NCBI GenBank assembly: GCA_035515515.1
Contig: DATJBC010000027.1
Span: 1 to 34,909 of the forward strand
Length of the DNA: 34,909 nucleotides
Source: DATJBC01 sp035515515
GTDB taxonomy: Bacteria; Actinomycetota; Acidimicrobiia; Acidimicrobiales; UBA8190
Direction: 5' to 3'
Position 1 is the first letter of the stretch; each line of letters starts with the position of its first letter. The notes beneath the pieces were generated by a model that ran no database searches, was not told where the DNA came from, and was given only the letters and a program-made list of their open reading frames with translations. This document shows positions 23,663-31,115 of the stretch, piece by piece. The translations under genes and the position numbers were made by a program.

Positions 23663-25564
23663 ATGTCCGATACGAGCGCCGGGCAGCCGCCGGCGGAGCC
23701 CCTGGGCCCGCCGGGCGCCCCCGCACCCACCGTCCCCGGGGCAGGGCCTGCCCCCGAAGGGTCCCCACCGCCGCCGGCGGTCCCCGAGCCGGCACCCGGG
23801 CCCGCCCCGTCGTCGTCGCCTGACGGCGCCTCGGGCGCGTCGGCGCCACGCGAGCGCCCGGCCGGGTCGTCGGGCACGCGCCGGCGCCGGCGCCGGTCGT
23901 CGGGGTCGCGCCCCGCGGGGGGGCCGGGCTCCGGCCCCGAGGCGCCCGGCGCCGACGGTGCGGGCCCCGGGCGGGCTGCGGCCGGGGACGACGCCCTGGC
24001 CGCCGCGCCGGGCGCCCCGGGCCTGACGTCCGCCCCGGGCGGGCCCCGCGGCGGGGCCTCCGCCGCCAACGGCCCTCCCGGCGCCGCCCGGCCCAAGATC
24101 GGCGACCGCCGCCCCGCCCCGCCCCCGGTGGCGCCCGTGGTCCCCGTGCCCGTCCGGCCCGTCGCCCTCCCCGTGGCCCCCCGGCCCGAGGACCTCGACG
24201 AGGAGGAGCCCGGGGAGGGGGACGGGGCCCTCGGCGCGCAGGCGGCGGGGGGGCGCTCCCGCCGCCGCTCGGGGCGCGAGCGCCGGGGACGGCCCGTGGG
24301 GCGCTACCTCATGTGCGTGCACGTGCGCCCGCACGCCACCCAGATCGCCGTGCTCGAGGGCCGGACCCTGGTCGAGCACTACGTGTCGCGGGCCGCCGAC
24401 GACGCCACCCAGATCGACGGCAACATCTACCGGGGGCGGGTCCAGAACGTGCTGCCCGGCATGGAGGCGGCCTTCATCGACATCGGGACGCCCAAGAACG
24501 CCGTGCTGTACCGGGGCGACGTCCGCTACGACCGCGACGACATCGAGACCCCGAGCGGGGCGTCCCCGCGCATCGAGGAGATGCTGCGGCCGGGCCAGAG
24601 CATCCTGTGCCAGGTCACCAAGAACCCCATCGGGGCCAAGGGCGCCCGCCTCACCCAGGAGGTGTCGCTGCCGGGGCGCTTCGTGGTGATGGTGCCCAAC
24701 TCGACGGCCTTCGGCATCTCCAAGCGCCTCGAGGACAACGAGCGCAAGCGCCTGCGGCGCTTCGTGGACGAGGTGCGCCCCCCGGGCCACGGGCTCATCG
24801 TGCGCACGGCGGCCGAGGGCGCCAGCCAGGACGAGCTGCGCCACGACGTCGAGCGCCTCGTGAGCCTGTGGGCGGCCATCGACGCCGAGGCCAACCGGTC
24901 CAACGCCCCGGGCCTGCTCTACCGAGAGCCCGACCTGGCCGTGCGCATCGTGCGGGAGGAGTTCAACCGGGAGTACCGGGGGGTGGTCATCGACGACGAG
25001 GCCCTCTACGCCCAGGTGCGCGACTACGTGGGCCAGGTGAACCCCGAGCTCGTGCAGCGCGTGGAGTACTACGACCCCGTCGCCGAGAACCTGCCGGTGT
25101 TCGAGCGCTTCCACGTGCACGAGCAGCTGCACAAGGCCCTCGACCGCAAGGTGTGGCTGCCCTCGGGGGGGTCGATCATCATCGAGCGCACCGAGGCGCT
25201 CACGGTCATCGACGTCAACACGGGCAAGAACGTGGGCAAGTCGAACCTCGAGGAGACCGTCTACCGCAACAACCTGGAGGCCGCCGAGGAGATCGCCCGC
25301 CAGCTGCGCCTGCGCGACATCGGGGGGATCATCGTCATCGACTTCATCGACATGGAGATCCGCGAGAACCGCGACCGGGTGGCCTCGGCCCTGCGCGCCG
25401 CGCTGTCCCGGGACAAGACCCGGACCCAGGTGTTCGACATCTCGGAGCTCGGCCTGGTGGAGATGACCCGCAAGCGGGTGTCCGAGGGCCTGGTGGAGTC
25501 CCTGTCCAGCACGTGCAGCGTGTGCGGGGGCCGCGGGATCGTGCTCGACGAGTCCCTGCTGTAG
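23663..25564 (+). CDS. rne: Ribonuclease E/G
   Basis: This 633-residue endoribonuclease processes rRNA and mRNA. The first ~212 residues are Pro/Ala/Gly-rich and probably disordered, ending in an Arg-rich patch. The catalytic core starts near YLMCVHVRP. It has an S1 domain (DGNIYRGRVQNVLPGMEAAF), catalytic Asp517 in DVNTGK and Asp560 in DFIDM (43 residues apart, as in E. coli Asp303/Asp346), and the Zn-link Cys618-Ser-Val-Cys621. The protein stops 12 residues later, so the C-terminal scaffold of E. coli RNase E is missing. ATG 23663 has GAGAAGGGA about 8 nt upstream. The TAG stop overlaps the rplU promoter hexamer. Confidence 0.95.
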   Translation: MSDTSAGQPPAEPLGPPGAPAPTVPGAGPAPEGSPPPPAVPEPAPGPAPSSSPDGASGASAPRERPAGSSGTRRRRRRSSGSRPAGGPGSGPEAPGADGAGPGRAAAGDDALAAAPGAPGLTSAPGGPRGGASAANGPPGAARPKIGDRRPAPPPVAPVVPVPVRPVALPVAPRPEDLDEEEPGEGDGALGAQAAGGRSRRRSGRERRGRPVGRYLMCVHVRPHATQIAVLEGRTLVEHYVSRAADDATQIDGNIYRGRVQNVLPGMEAAFIDIGTPKNAVLYRGDVRYDRDDIETPSGASPRIEEMLRPGQSILCQVTKNPIGAKGARLTQEVSLPGRFVVMVPNSTAFGISKRLEDNERKRLRRFVDEVRPPGHGLIVRTAAEGASQDELRHDVERLVSLWAAIDAEANRSNAPGLLYREPDLAVRIVREEFNREYRGVVIDDEALYAQVRDYVGQVNPELVQRVEYYDPVAENLPVFERFHVHEQLHKALDRKVWLPSGGSIIIERTEALTVIDVNTGKNVGKSNLEETVYRNNLEAAEEIARQLRLRDIGGIIVIDFIDMEIRENRDRVASALRAALSRDKTRTQVFDISELGLVEMTRKRVSEGLVESLSSTCSVCGGRGIVLDESLL

Positions 25565-25567
25565 ACT
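25562..25567 (+). promoter_or_regulatory. Putative -10 element (TAGACT) for rplU, overlapping the rne stop
   Basis: TAGACT starts with the rne stop codon and lies 9 nt before the rplU ATG. Transcription from it would be leaderless or nearly so. No -35 match was seen. Confidence 0.5.
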
Positions 25568-25576
25568 CGCCGGGCT

Positions 25577-25897
25577 ATGTACGCGGTGGTGGACAGTGGC
25601 GGCAAGCAGGAGCGCGTGGCCCAGGGCGAGCACGTGCGCGTCGAGCGCCTCGACGTCCCCGAGGGCGGGGAGGTCGAGCTGACGCCGGTGCTCGTGGTGG
25701 ACGACGACCGCGTCCTCGCCACCCCCGCCCAGCTGGCCGGGGCGGTGGTGTCCGCCCGGGTGGTGGGGGGCGAGCTCGGCCCCAAGGTGCGGGGGTTCAC
25801 CTACCGCGCCAAGACCCGCAGCCGGCGCCGGTGGGGGCACCGCCAGCAGTACACCACGCTCGAGATCACCGCCATCACCGTCCCCGCCGGTCGCTGA
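25577..25897 (+). CDS. rplU: 50S ribosomal protein L21
   Basis: The 106-residue protein begins MYAVVDSGGKQERVAQGEHVRVERL and ends with the basic, rRNA-binding VRGFTYRAKTRSRRRWGHRQ segment and ITAITV. Length is normal. The segment VVDSGGKQERV differs from the usual IxTGGKQYRV (Tyr to Glu), a mild divergence. It is followed after 30 nt by rpmA, the standard L21-L27 pair. Confidence 0.96.
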   Translation: MYAVVDSGGKQERVAQGEHVRVERLDVPEGGEVELTPVLVVDDDRVLATPAQLAGAVVSARVVGGELGPKVRGFTYRAKTRSRRRWGHRQQYTTLEITAITVPAGR

Positions 25898-25927
25898 GAC
25901 GGCGCGGCGCCACCCGGGAGGTCACCG

Positions 25928-26182
25928 ATGTCGAAGACCAAAGGTGGAGGCTCCACCCGCAACGGCCGTGATTCGAAGGCCAAGCGCCTCGGGGTGAAGG
26001 TCTTCGACGGCACGAGCGTGCCGGCCGGCGCCATCATCGTGCGCCAGCGCGGCACCCGCTTCCACCCCGGCGACAACGTGGGCCGGGGCGGCGACGACAC
26101 GCTGTTCGCCACCGCCGACGGCGTGGTTCGCTTCGGCACCCGCCGGGGCCGGCGCCTGGTGCGCGTCGACACCGGGGCCTGA
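25928..26182 (+). CDS. rpmA: 50S ribosomal protein L27
   Basis: The 84-residue protein reads MSKTKGGGSTRNGRDSKAKRLGVK, then VRQRGTRFHPGDNVGRGGDDTLFA, both L27 hallmarks. The N-terminus reaches the peptidyl-transferase centre in the ribosome; here it starts MSKTKGGG rather than the more usual MAHKKGGG. No Firmicute-type cleavable extension is present. GGGAGGT at about 25916-25922 is a good ribosome-binding site, so L27 is translated with a leader from the rplU transcript. Confidence 0.97.
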   Translation: MSKTKGGGSTRNGRDSKAKRLGVKVFDGTSVPAGAIIVRQRGTRFHPGDNVGRGGDDTLFATADGVVRFGTRRGRRLVRVDTGA

Positions 26183-26202
26183 GCCGCACCACCGCCCACG
26201 CC

Positions 26203-26220
26203 CGCCCCGTGCGGGGGGCG
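26203..26220. terminator. GC hairpin between rpmA and obg
   Basis: CGCCCC (26203-26208) pairs with GGGGCG (26215-26220) across a 6-nt loop. It follows the rpmA stop by about 20 nt and precedes the obg promoter. Without a T-tract it may be a weak terminator or attenuator. Confidence 0.35.
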
Positions 26221-26224
26221 CCCG

Positions 26225-26230
26225 TAGGAT
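26225..26230 (+). promoter_or_regulatory. Putative -10 element (TAGGAT), leaderless obg start
   Basis: TAGGAT lies 7 nt before the GTG at 26238. No Shine-Dalgarno sequence is present. Confidence 0.5.
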
Positions 26231-26237
26231 CACCGGC

Positions 26238-27587
26238 GTGCCTGCATTCGCCGACGAGGCGCAGATCCACGTGAAAGGCGGCAACGGGGGCGCCGGCGCG
26301 GTGTCGTTCCGCCGCGAGGCGCACGTGTCGCGGGGCGGCCCCGACGGGGGCGACGGCGGCGACGGCGGGGAGGTGTGGCTGGTGGCCTCCACCAACCACG
26401 CCTCGCTCCTGGGGTTCCGAGACCACCCGCACCGTCGGGCCGCCGACGGCAAGCACGGCCAGGGCAAGCGCCGCCACGGCGCCCGGGGGGCGTCGCTCGA
26501 GGTACCGGTGCCGGTGGGGACGGTGGTGCGCGCCCTCGGCGGCGACGTCGTGGCCGACCTGGCCGCCCCCGGGGACCGCTGGCTGGCGGCGCACGGCGGC
26601 GTGGGGGGCCGCGGCAACGCCCGCTTCCTCACCAACCGACGCCGGGCCCCGGCCTTCGCCGAGCAGGGGGAGCCCGGCGAGGAGCGCTGGCTCGACCTGG
26701 AGTTGAAGCTGCTCGCCGACGTGGCCCTGGTGGGTTTCCCCAACGCCGGCAAGAGCACGCTCATCGCCCGCATCTCCGCGGCGCGGCCCAAGGTGGCCGA
26801 CTACCCCTTCACCACCCTCGAGCCCCACCTGGGCGTGGTGCGGGTGGGCCGGGGCGGCGACGAGACCGAGTTCGTCGTGGCGGACGTCCCCGGCCTGGTG
26901 GAGGGGGCGTCTGAGGGGCGCGGCCTCGGGCACCGCTTCCTGCGCCACGTGGAGCGGGCCCGGGTGGTGCTGCTCCTGCTCGACCTGGCCGCCGCCGACG
27001 GGCGCTCGCCGCGCCACCAGGAGCGCGTGCTCACCGACGAGCTGGGCCGCTACCGCGCCGATCTCCTCGAGCGTCCCCGGCTGACGGTGGGCTCCAAGGC
27101 CGACATCGCCGGGGAGGGGGCGGGCGACGGGCTCGACCTCGTCGTCTCCGCCGTCACCGGGGCGGGCATCACCACCCTGGTGGGCCGGCTGGCGGCGGTG
27201 GTGGGCGCCGCCCGCGCCGCTGAGGCCGTGGCCGTCCCGCAGATCGTGGTGCACCGCCCCGTGCCCGAAGGCGTGACCGTCGAGCGCGCCGACGACGGGT
27301 CGTTCGTGGTGCAGGGCCGCGAGGCGCTGCGGGCGGTGGCGCTGTCGGACCTCACCGACGACGACGCCCTGGACTACGTGCAGCAGCGCCTCCAGCGCCT
27401 GGGCGTGGAGCGGGCGCTCGTGCGCGCCGGGGTGCGCGACGGCGACGTCGTGCACCTCGGCCAGCTGAGCTTCACCTACACCTCCGACGAGGGCGTCGAC
27501 GCCGCCGTGCAGCGCAGCGCGGCGCGCCGCCGGGCGGCGTCGGCCCCGGGGCGCGCCGGGCGTCCCGGGCCCGGCGGGGCACGATGA
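26238..27587 (+). CDS. obgE: GTPase Obg/CgtA, ribosome assembly
   Basis: The 449-residue protein has the glycine-rich Obg fold (IHVKGGNGGAGAVSFRREAHVSRGGPDGGDGG), a G domain with G1 GFPNAGKST and G3 DVPGLVEGA, and a C-terminal OCT domain (DGSFVVQGREALRAVALSDL). It assists 50S subunit maturation. The G4 motif reads SKAD at residues 286-289, where NKxD is usual; the Asn-to-Ser change may alter guanine affinity or be tolerated. The C-terminal ~25 residues are Ala/Gly/Arg-rich. Its stop overlaps the proB ATG (ATGA), an arrangement common in actinobacteria. Confidence 0.96.
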   Translation: MPAFADEAQIHVKGGNGGAGAVSFRREAHVSRGGPDGGDGGDGGEVWLVASTNHASLLGFRDHPHRRAADGKHGQGKRRHGARGASLEVPVPVGTVVRALGGDVVADLAAPGDRWLAAHGGVGGRGNARFLTNRRRAPAFAEQGEPGEERWLDLELKLLADVALVGFPNAGKSTLIARISAARPKVADYPFTTLEPHLGVVRVGRGGDETEFVVADVPGLVEGASEGRGLGHRFLRHVERARVVLLLLDLAAADGRSPRHQERVLTDELGRYRADLLERPRLTVGSKADIAGEGAGDGLDLVVSAVTGAGITTLVGRLAAVVGAARAAEAVAVPQIVVHRPVPEGVTVERADDGSFVVQGREALRAVALSDLTDDDALDYVQQRLQRLGVERALVRAGVRDGDVVHLGQLSFTYTSDEGVDAAVQRSAARRRAASAPGRAGRPGPGGAR

Positions 27588-28726
27588 GCGGCCCCCCGGC
27601 CGGCGGCGAGGGGTCGGGCGCCGAGGCGGCGCGCCGCACCGTGGTGGTGAAGGTGGGCTCGTCCTCCATCACCGGCGACGAGGGCGGCGTGGCGCGTGCC
27701 GCCGTGGACCGCCTGTGCGCCGAGGTGGCCGAGCTGCGGGGCCTGGGCCACAGCGTGGTGGTGGTGAGCTCGGGGGCGATCGCCGCGGGGTGGTCGGCGC
27801 TCGGGGGCGGCCCCCGCCCGGCGGACCCCGTGGCCCTGCAGGCCGTCTCGGCGGTGGGCCAGCCCCGCCTGATGCGCGTCTACGACGACTGCCTGGCCCA
27901 GCGGGGCCTGGCCGTGGGCCAGGTGCTCCTGGCGCCGCTCGACTTCGTCCACCGCCAGCAGTACCTGCACGCCCGCCAGACCCTGGCCCGCCTGCTCGAG
28001 CTGGGCGTCGTGCCCGTCGTCAACGAGAACGACGCCACCTCCGACGACGAGATCCGCTTCGGGGACAACGACCGGCTGGCCGCCCTGGTGGCGCACCTGG
28101 TGGCGGCCGACCTCCTCGTCCTGCTCACCGACGCCCCCGGGCTGCTCACCGCCGATCCCCGCACGAGCAGCGAGGCATCGCTCATCGAGGAGGTCGTGGA
28201 GGTCGACCACGAGCTGGAGGCGCTGGCCGGGGGCGCGGGCACCGAGGTGGGCAGCGGCGGCATGGTGTCGAAGCTGGCGGCGGCGAAGATCGCGGCGTGG
28301 TCGGGCGTGCAGACGGTGATCGCCGACGCCGGCCGTTCCCGCGTGCTCGTCGACGTGCTGGCGGGCGAGCCCGGCGTGGGGACCGTGTTCCGGCCCCGGG
28401 CGCGGCGGCTGCCGGCCCGCAAGCTGTGGATCGCCTTCGCCGTGGCGCCGGGGGGGACGCTGGTGGTCGACGAGGGCGCCCGCCTGGCGCTGGTCGAGCG
28501 CGAGGCGTCGCTGTTGCCCGCGGGCGTGGTGTCGGTGTCGGGGAGCTTCGAGGTCGACGACGCCGTGGAGATCGCCGGCCCCGACGGCACGGTGTTCGCC
28601 AAGGGCCTGGCCCGGCACCCCGCCTCGTTGGTGGCGTCGTGGGCGGGGCGGCGCACGAGCGAGCTGCCCGCCGGCACGCCCCACGAGGTCGTGCACCGCG
28701 ACGACCTCGTCGTCCTGTCCTCCTGA
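27584..28726 (+). CDS. proB: Glutamate 5-kinase
   Basis: This 380-residue enzyme phosphorylates glutamate, the first step of proline synthesis. The amino-acid kinase domain has VVKVGSSSITGDEG, VVVVSSGAIAAGW and NENDATSDDEIRFGDNDRLAA. A C-terminal PUA domain (about 285-370) is present, as in long-form bacterial enzymes. Residues 1-18 form a Gly/Ala-rich extension. ATG 27584 overlaps the obg stop. A strong hairpin follows the stop codon, so the transcript probably ends before proA. Confidence 0.96.
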   Translation: MSGPPAGGEGSGAEAARRTVVVKVGSSSITGDEGGVARAAVDRLCAEVAELRGLGHSVVVVSSGAIAAGWSALGGGPRPADPVALQAVSAVGQPRLMRVYDDCLAQRGLAVGQVLLAPLDFVHRQQYLHARQTLARLLELGVVPVVNENDATSDDEIRFGDNDRLAALVAHLVAADLLVLLTDAPGLLTADPRTSSEASLIEEVVEVDHELEALAGGAGTEVGSGGMVSKLAAAKIAAWSGVQTVIADAGRSRVLVDVLAGEPGVGTVFRPRARRLPARKLWIAFAVAPGGTLVVDEGARLALVEREASLLPAGVVSVSGSFEVDDAVEIAGPDGTVFAKGLARHPASLVASWAGRRTSELPAGTPHEVVHRDDLVVLSS

Positions 28727-28735
28727 ACCCGCCGT

Positions 28736-28761
28736 CGCCCCGGCGGGAGTCCGCCGGGGCG
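28736..28761 (+). terminator. Strong hairpin downstream of proB
   Basis: CGCCCCGGCGG and CCGCCGGGGCG form a perfect 11-bp GC stem with a GAGT loop, starting 9 nt after the proB stop. There is no T-tract. In a genome this GC-rich, such a stem is the best terminator candidate in the window. Confidence 0.55.
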
Positions 28762-28839
28762 CCCGACGCGGCGCGGCGGGTCGCGCCCGGCGTCTTCCGA
28801 CGCGCCGAGGGCCCGTCGGGGAGCCGTTGTCCCCGGGGG

Positions 28840-28845
28840 TACCCT
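28840..28845 (+). promoter_or_regulatory. Putative -10 element (TACCCT), leaderless proA start
   Basis: TACCCT lies 5 nt before the ATG at 28851, the shortest spacing of the set. It would give proA its own promoter downstream of the proB terminator. Confidence 0.4.
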
Positions 28846-28850
28846 GGAGC

Positions 28851-30098
28851 ATGGCCGGCGAGGACCTCGAGGACCTGGGGCGACGCGCCCGCGGCGCGGC
28901 CCGGGCCATGGCGGGGGCGGGCGGTGCCGCCAAGGACGGGGCGTTGCGCACGGCGGCCGACCTCCTCGAGGAGCGCGCCGAGGAGCTCCTCGAGCACAAC
29001 GCCGGGGACGTGGCCGCCGCCCGCGCCGGCGGCGCGGGCGACACCGAGCTCGACCGCCTGACCCTCACCCCCGCCCGGGTGCACGCCATGGCGGCCGAGC
29101 TGCGCCAGGTGGCCGCCCTGGCCGACCCCGTGGGGGCCGTCGTCGAGGGGTGGGTGCGGCCCAACGGGCTGCGCATCGAGCGGGTGCGGGTGCCCCTGGG
29201 CGTGGTGGGGATCATCTACGAGAACCGCCCCAACGTCACGAGCGACGCCGCTGGCCTGTGCCTCAAGGCCGGCAACGCCGTGATGCTGCGGGGCTCGTCG
29301 AGCGCCCTGGCCTCCAACACCGCCGTGGTGGGGTGCCTGCGCGAGGCGCTCGCCAAGACCGGCCTGCCCGAGGACGCCGTCACCTTGGTGTCCGACACCA
29401 GCCACGAGGCGGCCGTGCGCTTCATGCAGCTCACCGGGGTGATCGACTGCCTCGTGCCCCGCGGCGGCCACTCGCTCATCGACACGGTGCGGGCCAACGC
29501 CACGGTGCCCTGTGTCATCGACGGTGACGGCAACTGCCACCTCTACGTGGACGCCGCCGCCGACCTCGACATGGCGCTGTCGGTGCTCGTGAACGCCAAG
29601 ACCCAGCGCCCCGGGGTGTGCAACGCCGCCGAGTCGCTGCTCGTGCACGAGGCGGTGGCCCCGGGCTTTCTGCCCCGCGCCCGTGAGGCCCTGGCCGGGG
29701 TGGAGCTGCGGGGGGACGCCGCGACGTGCGCCATCCTCCCCGGCATCACCGCGGCGAACGACGAGGACTTCGCCACCGAGTTCCTCGGGCTCACGCTGTC
29801 GGTGGCGGTGGTGGGGAGCCTCGACGCGGCGATCGACCACATCGCCCGCTACGGCACGGGCCACTCCGAGGCCATCGTCACCGGCGACCTCCGGGCCGCC
29901 GAGCGGTTCTGCCGGGAGGTGGACGCCGCCGCGGTGGTGGTGAACGCCTCGACGCGCTTCGTGGACGGGGCGGAGTTCGGGCTCGGCTCCGAGATCGGCA
30001 TCTCCACCCAGAAGCTCCACGCCCGCGGCCCCATGGGCCTCGACGCGCTCACCTGCGTCAAGTACGTGGTGCACGGCGACGGGCAGGTGCGGCGGTGA
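28851..30098 (+). CDS. proA: Gamma-glutamyl phosphate reductase
   Basis: The 415-residue aldehyde-dehydrogenase-like enzyme reduces glutamyl phosphate, the second step of proline synthesis. The catalytic Cys is in RPGVCNAAESLLVH. VPLGVVGIIYENRPNVTSDAAGLCLKAGNA and the C-terminal HARGPMGLDALTCVKYVVHG are diagnostic. ATG 28851 gives the normal length; an in-frame GTG start candidate upstream would add eight residues. The stop overlaps the GTG of the MoxR gene. Confidence 0.96.
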   Translation: MAGEDLEDLGRRARGAARAMAGAGGAAKDGALRTAADLLEERAEELLEHNAGDVAAARAGGAGDTELDRLTLTPARVHAMAAELRQVAALADPVGAVVEGWVRPNGLRIERVRVPLGVVGIIYENRPNVTSDAAGLCLKAGNAVMLRGSSSALASNTAVVGCLREALAKTGLPEDAVTLVSDTSHEAAVRFMQLTGVIDCLVPRGGHSLIDTVRANATVPCVIDGDGNCHLYVDAAADLDMALSVLVNAKTQRPGVCNAAESLLVHEAVAPGFLPRAREALAGVELRGDAATCAILPGITAANDEDFATEFLGLTLSVAVVGSLDAAIDHIARYGTGHSEAIVTGDLRAAERFCREVDAAAVVVNASTRFVDGAEFGLGSEIGISTQKLHARGPMGLDALTCVKYVVHGDGQVRR

Positions 30099-31105
30099 GT
30101 GGCGCGCCCGAGCAGGACGGCGCCGCCGGGCACCACGGAGACGCCCCGGTGACGGCCCTCGGGTTCCCCGACCCCGGCCCGCCCCTGTTCGCCTCGGTGG
30201 CCGACGTGCGGGCCCGCCTGGCCGAGGTCGGCTACCTGGCCGACGACGGCATCGCCGGCGTGGTCCACCTGGCCGACCGCCTGGCCAAGCCGGTGCTGGT
30301 GGAGGGGCCCGCCGGCACGGGCAAGACCGAGCTGGCCAAGTCGGTGGCGCGCGTCACCGGCAGCCGCCTGATCCGCCTGCAGTGCTACGAGGGCCTGGAC
30401 GAGTCCAAGGCCCTCTACGAGTGGAACTACAAGAAGCAGCTGCTGCGCATCCAGGCCCAGCGGGTGGTGGACGCCGAGGGCACCGGGGCGGCGCCGCCGC
30501 CGGGCGCGGCCGGGGCCGAGCTGGCGTGGCGCGACCTCGAGGAGGACATCTTCTCCGAGGAGTTCCTCCTCACCCGGCCCCTGCTCGAGGCCATCCGTTC
30601 CCCCGAGCCCGTCGTGCTGCTCGTGGACGAGGTGGACCGCGTCGAGCTGGAGACCGAGGCGCTGCTCCTGGAGGTGCTGTCGGAGTACCAGGTGTCCATC
30701 CCCGAGCTGGGCACGGTGCGGGCCCAGCAGATCCCGCTCGTGTTCCTGACCTCCAACAACACCCGCGAGCTTTCGGAGGCGCTCAAGCGGCGCTGCCTGT
30801 ACCTGCACCTCGACTACCCCTCGCTCGAGCGCGAGCGCGACATCGTGTGCACGCGCGTGCCGGGCATCACCGAGGAGCTGGCCGACCAGGTGGCCCGCAT
30901 CGTGCGCTCGCTGCGCACCTTGGAGCTCAAGAAGTACCCGTCGGTGTCGGAGACCCTCGACTGGGCGCGCACGCTCGTGGTCCTGGGCGTGGAGTCGATC
31001 GACGCCGAGCAGGCCAAGGCCACCTTGCACGTCCTGCTCAAGTACCGCAGCGACCTCGAGCGGGCCGCCAAGGAGCTGACCGTGGCGGGGGAGCCCCCGT
31101 CCTGA
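30095..31105 (+). CDS. MoxR-family AAA+ ATPase (CoxD-like)
   Basis: The 336-residue AAA+ protein has Walker A EGPAGTGKTELAKS at about residues 69-82, RLQCYEGLDESKALYEWNY, Walker B VVLLVDEVDRVE and the sensor segment VFLTSNNTRELSEALKRRCLY. This matches the MoxR subgroup including CoxD, which partners with VWA proteins to insert metals or remodel complexes. An insertion around residues 130-150 (Gly/Ala/Pro-rich) precedes the DLEEDIFSEEF segment. GTG 30095 overlaps the proA stop. The CoxE-like gene follows after 10 nt, forming the usual chaperone pair. Confidence 0.92.
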   Translation: MSGAPEQDGAAGHHGDAPVTALGFPDPGPPLFASVADVRARLAEVGYLADDGIAGVVHLADRLAKPVLVEGPAGTGKTELAKSVARVTGSRLIRLQCYEGLDESKALYEWNYKKQLLRIQAQRVVDAEGTGAAPPPGAAGAELAWRDLEEDIFSEEFLLTRPLLEAIRSPEPVVLLVDEVDRVELETEALLLEVLSEYQVSIPELGTVRAQQIPLVFLTSNNTRELSEALKRRCLYLHLDYPSLERERDIVCTRVPGITEELADQVARIVRSLRTLELKKYPSVSETLDWARTLVVLGVESIDAEQAKATLHVLLKYRSDLERAAKELTVAGEPPS

Positions 31106-31115
31106 TCGGGCTGGC

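Noticed and set aside
22775..25840. Very long open frame on the minus strand (over 1000 codons) opposite the DUF2344-rne-rplU region
   Set aside because: Composition is typical of antisense frames in GC-rich genes (His/Gly/Arg/Val/Asp-rich). It opposes well-identified genes and has no domain motif.
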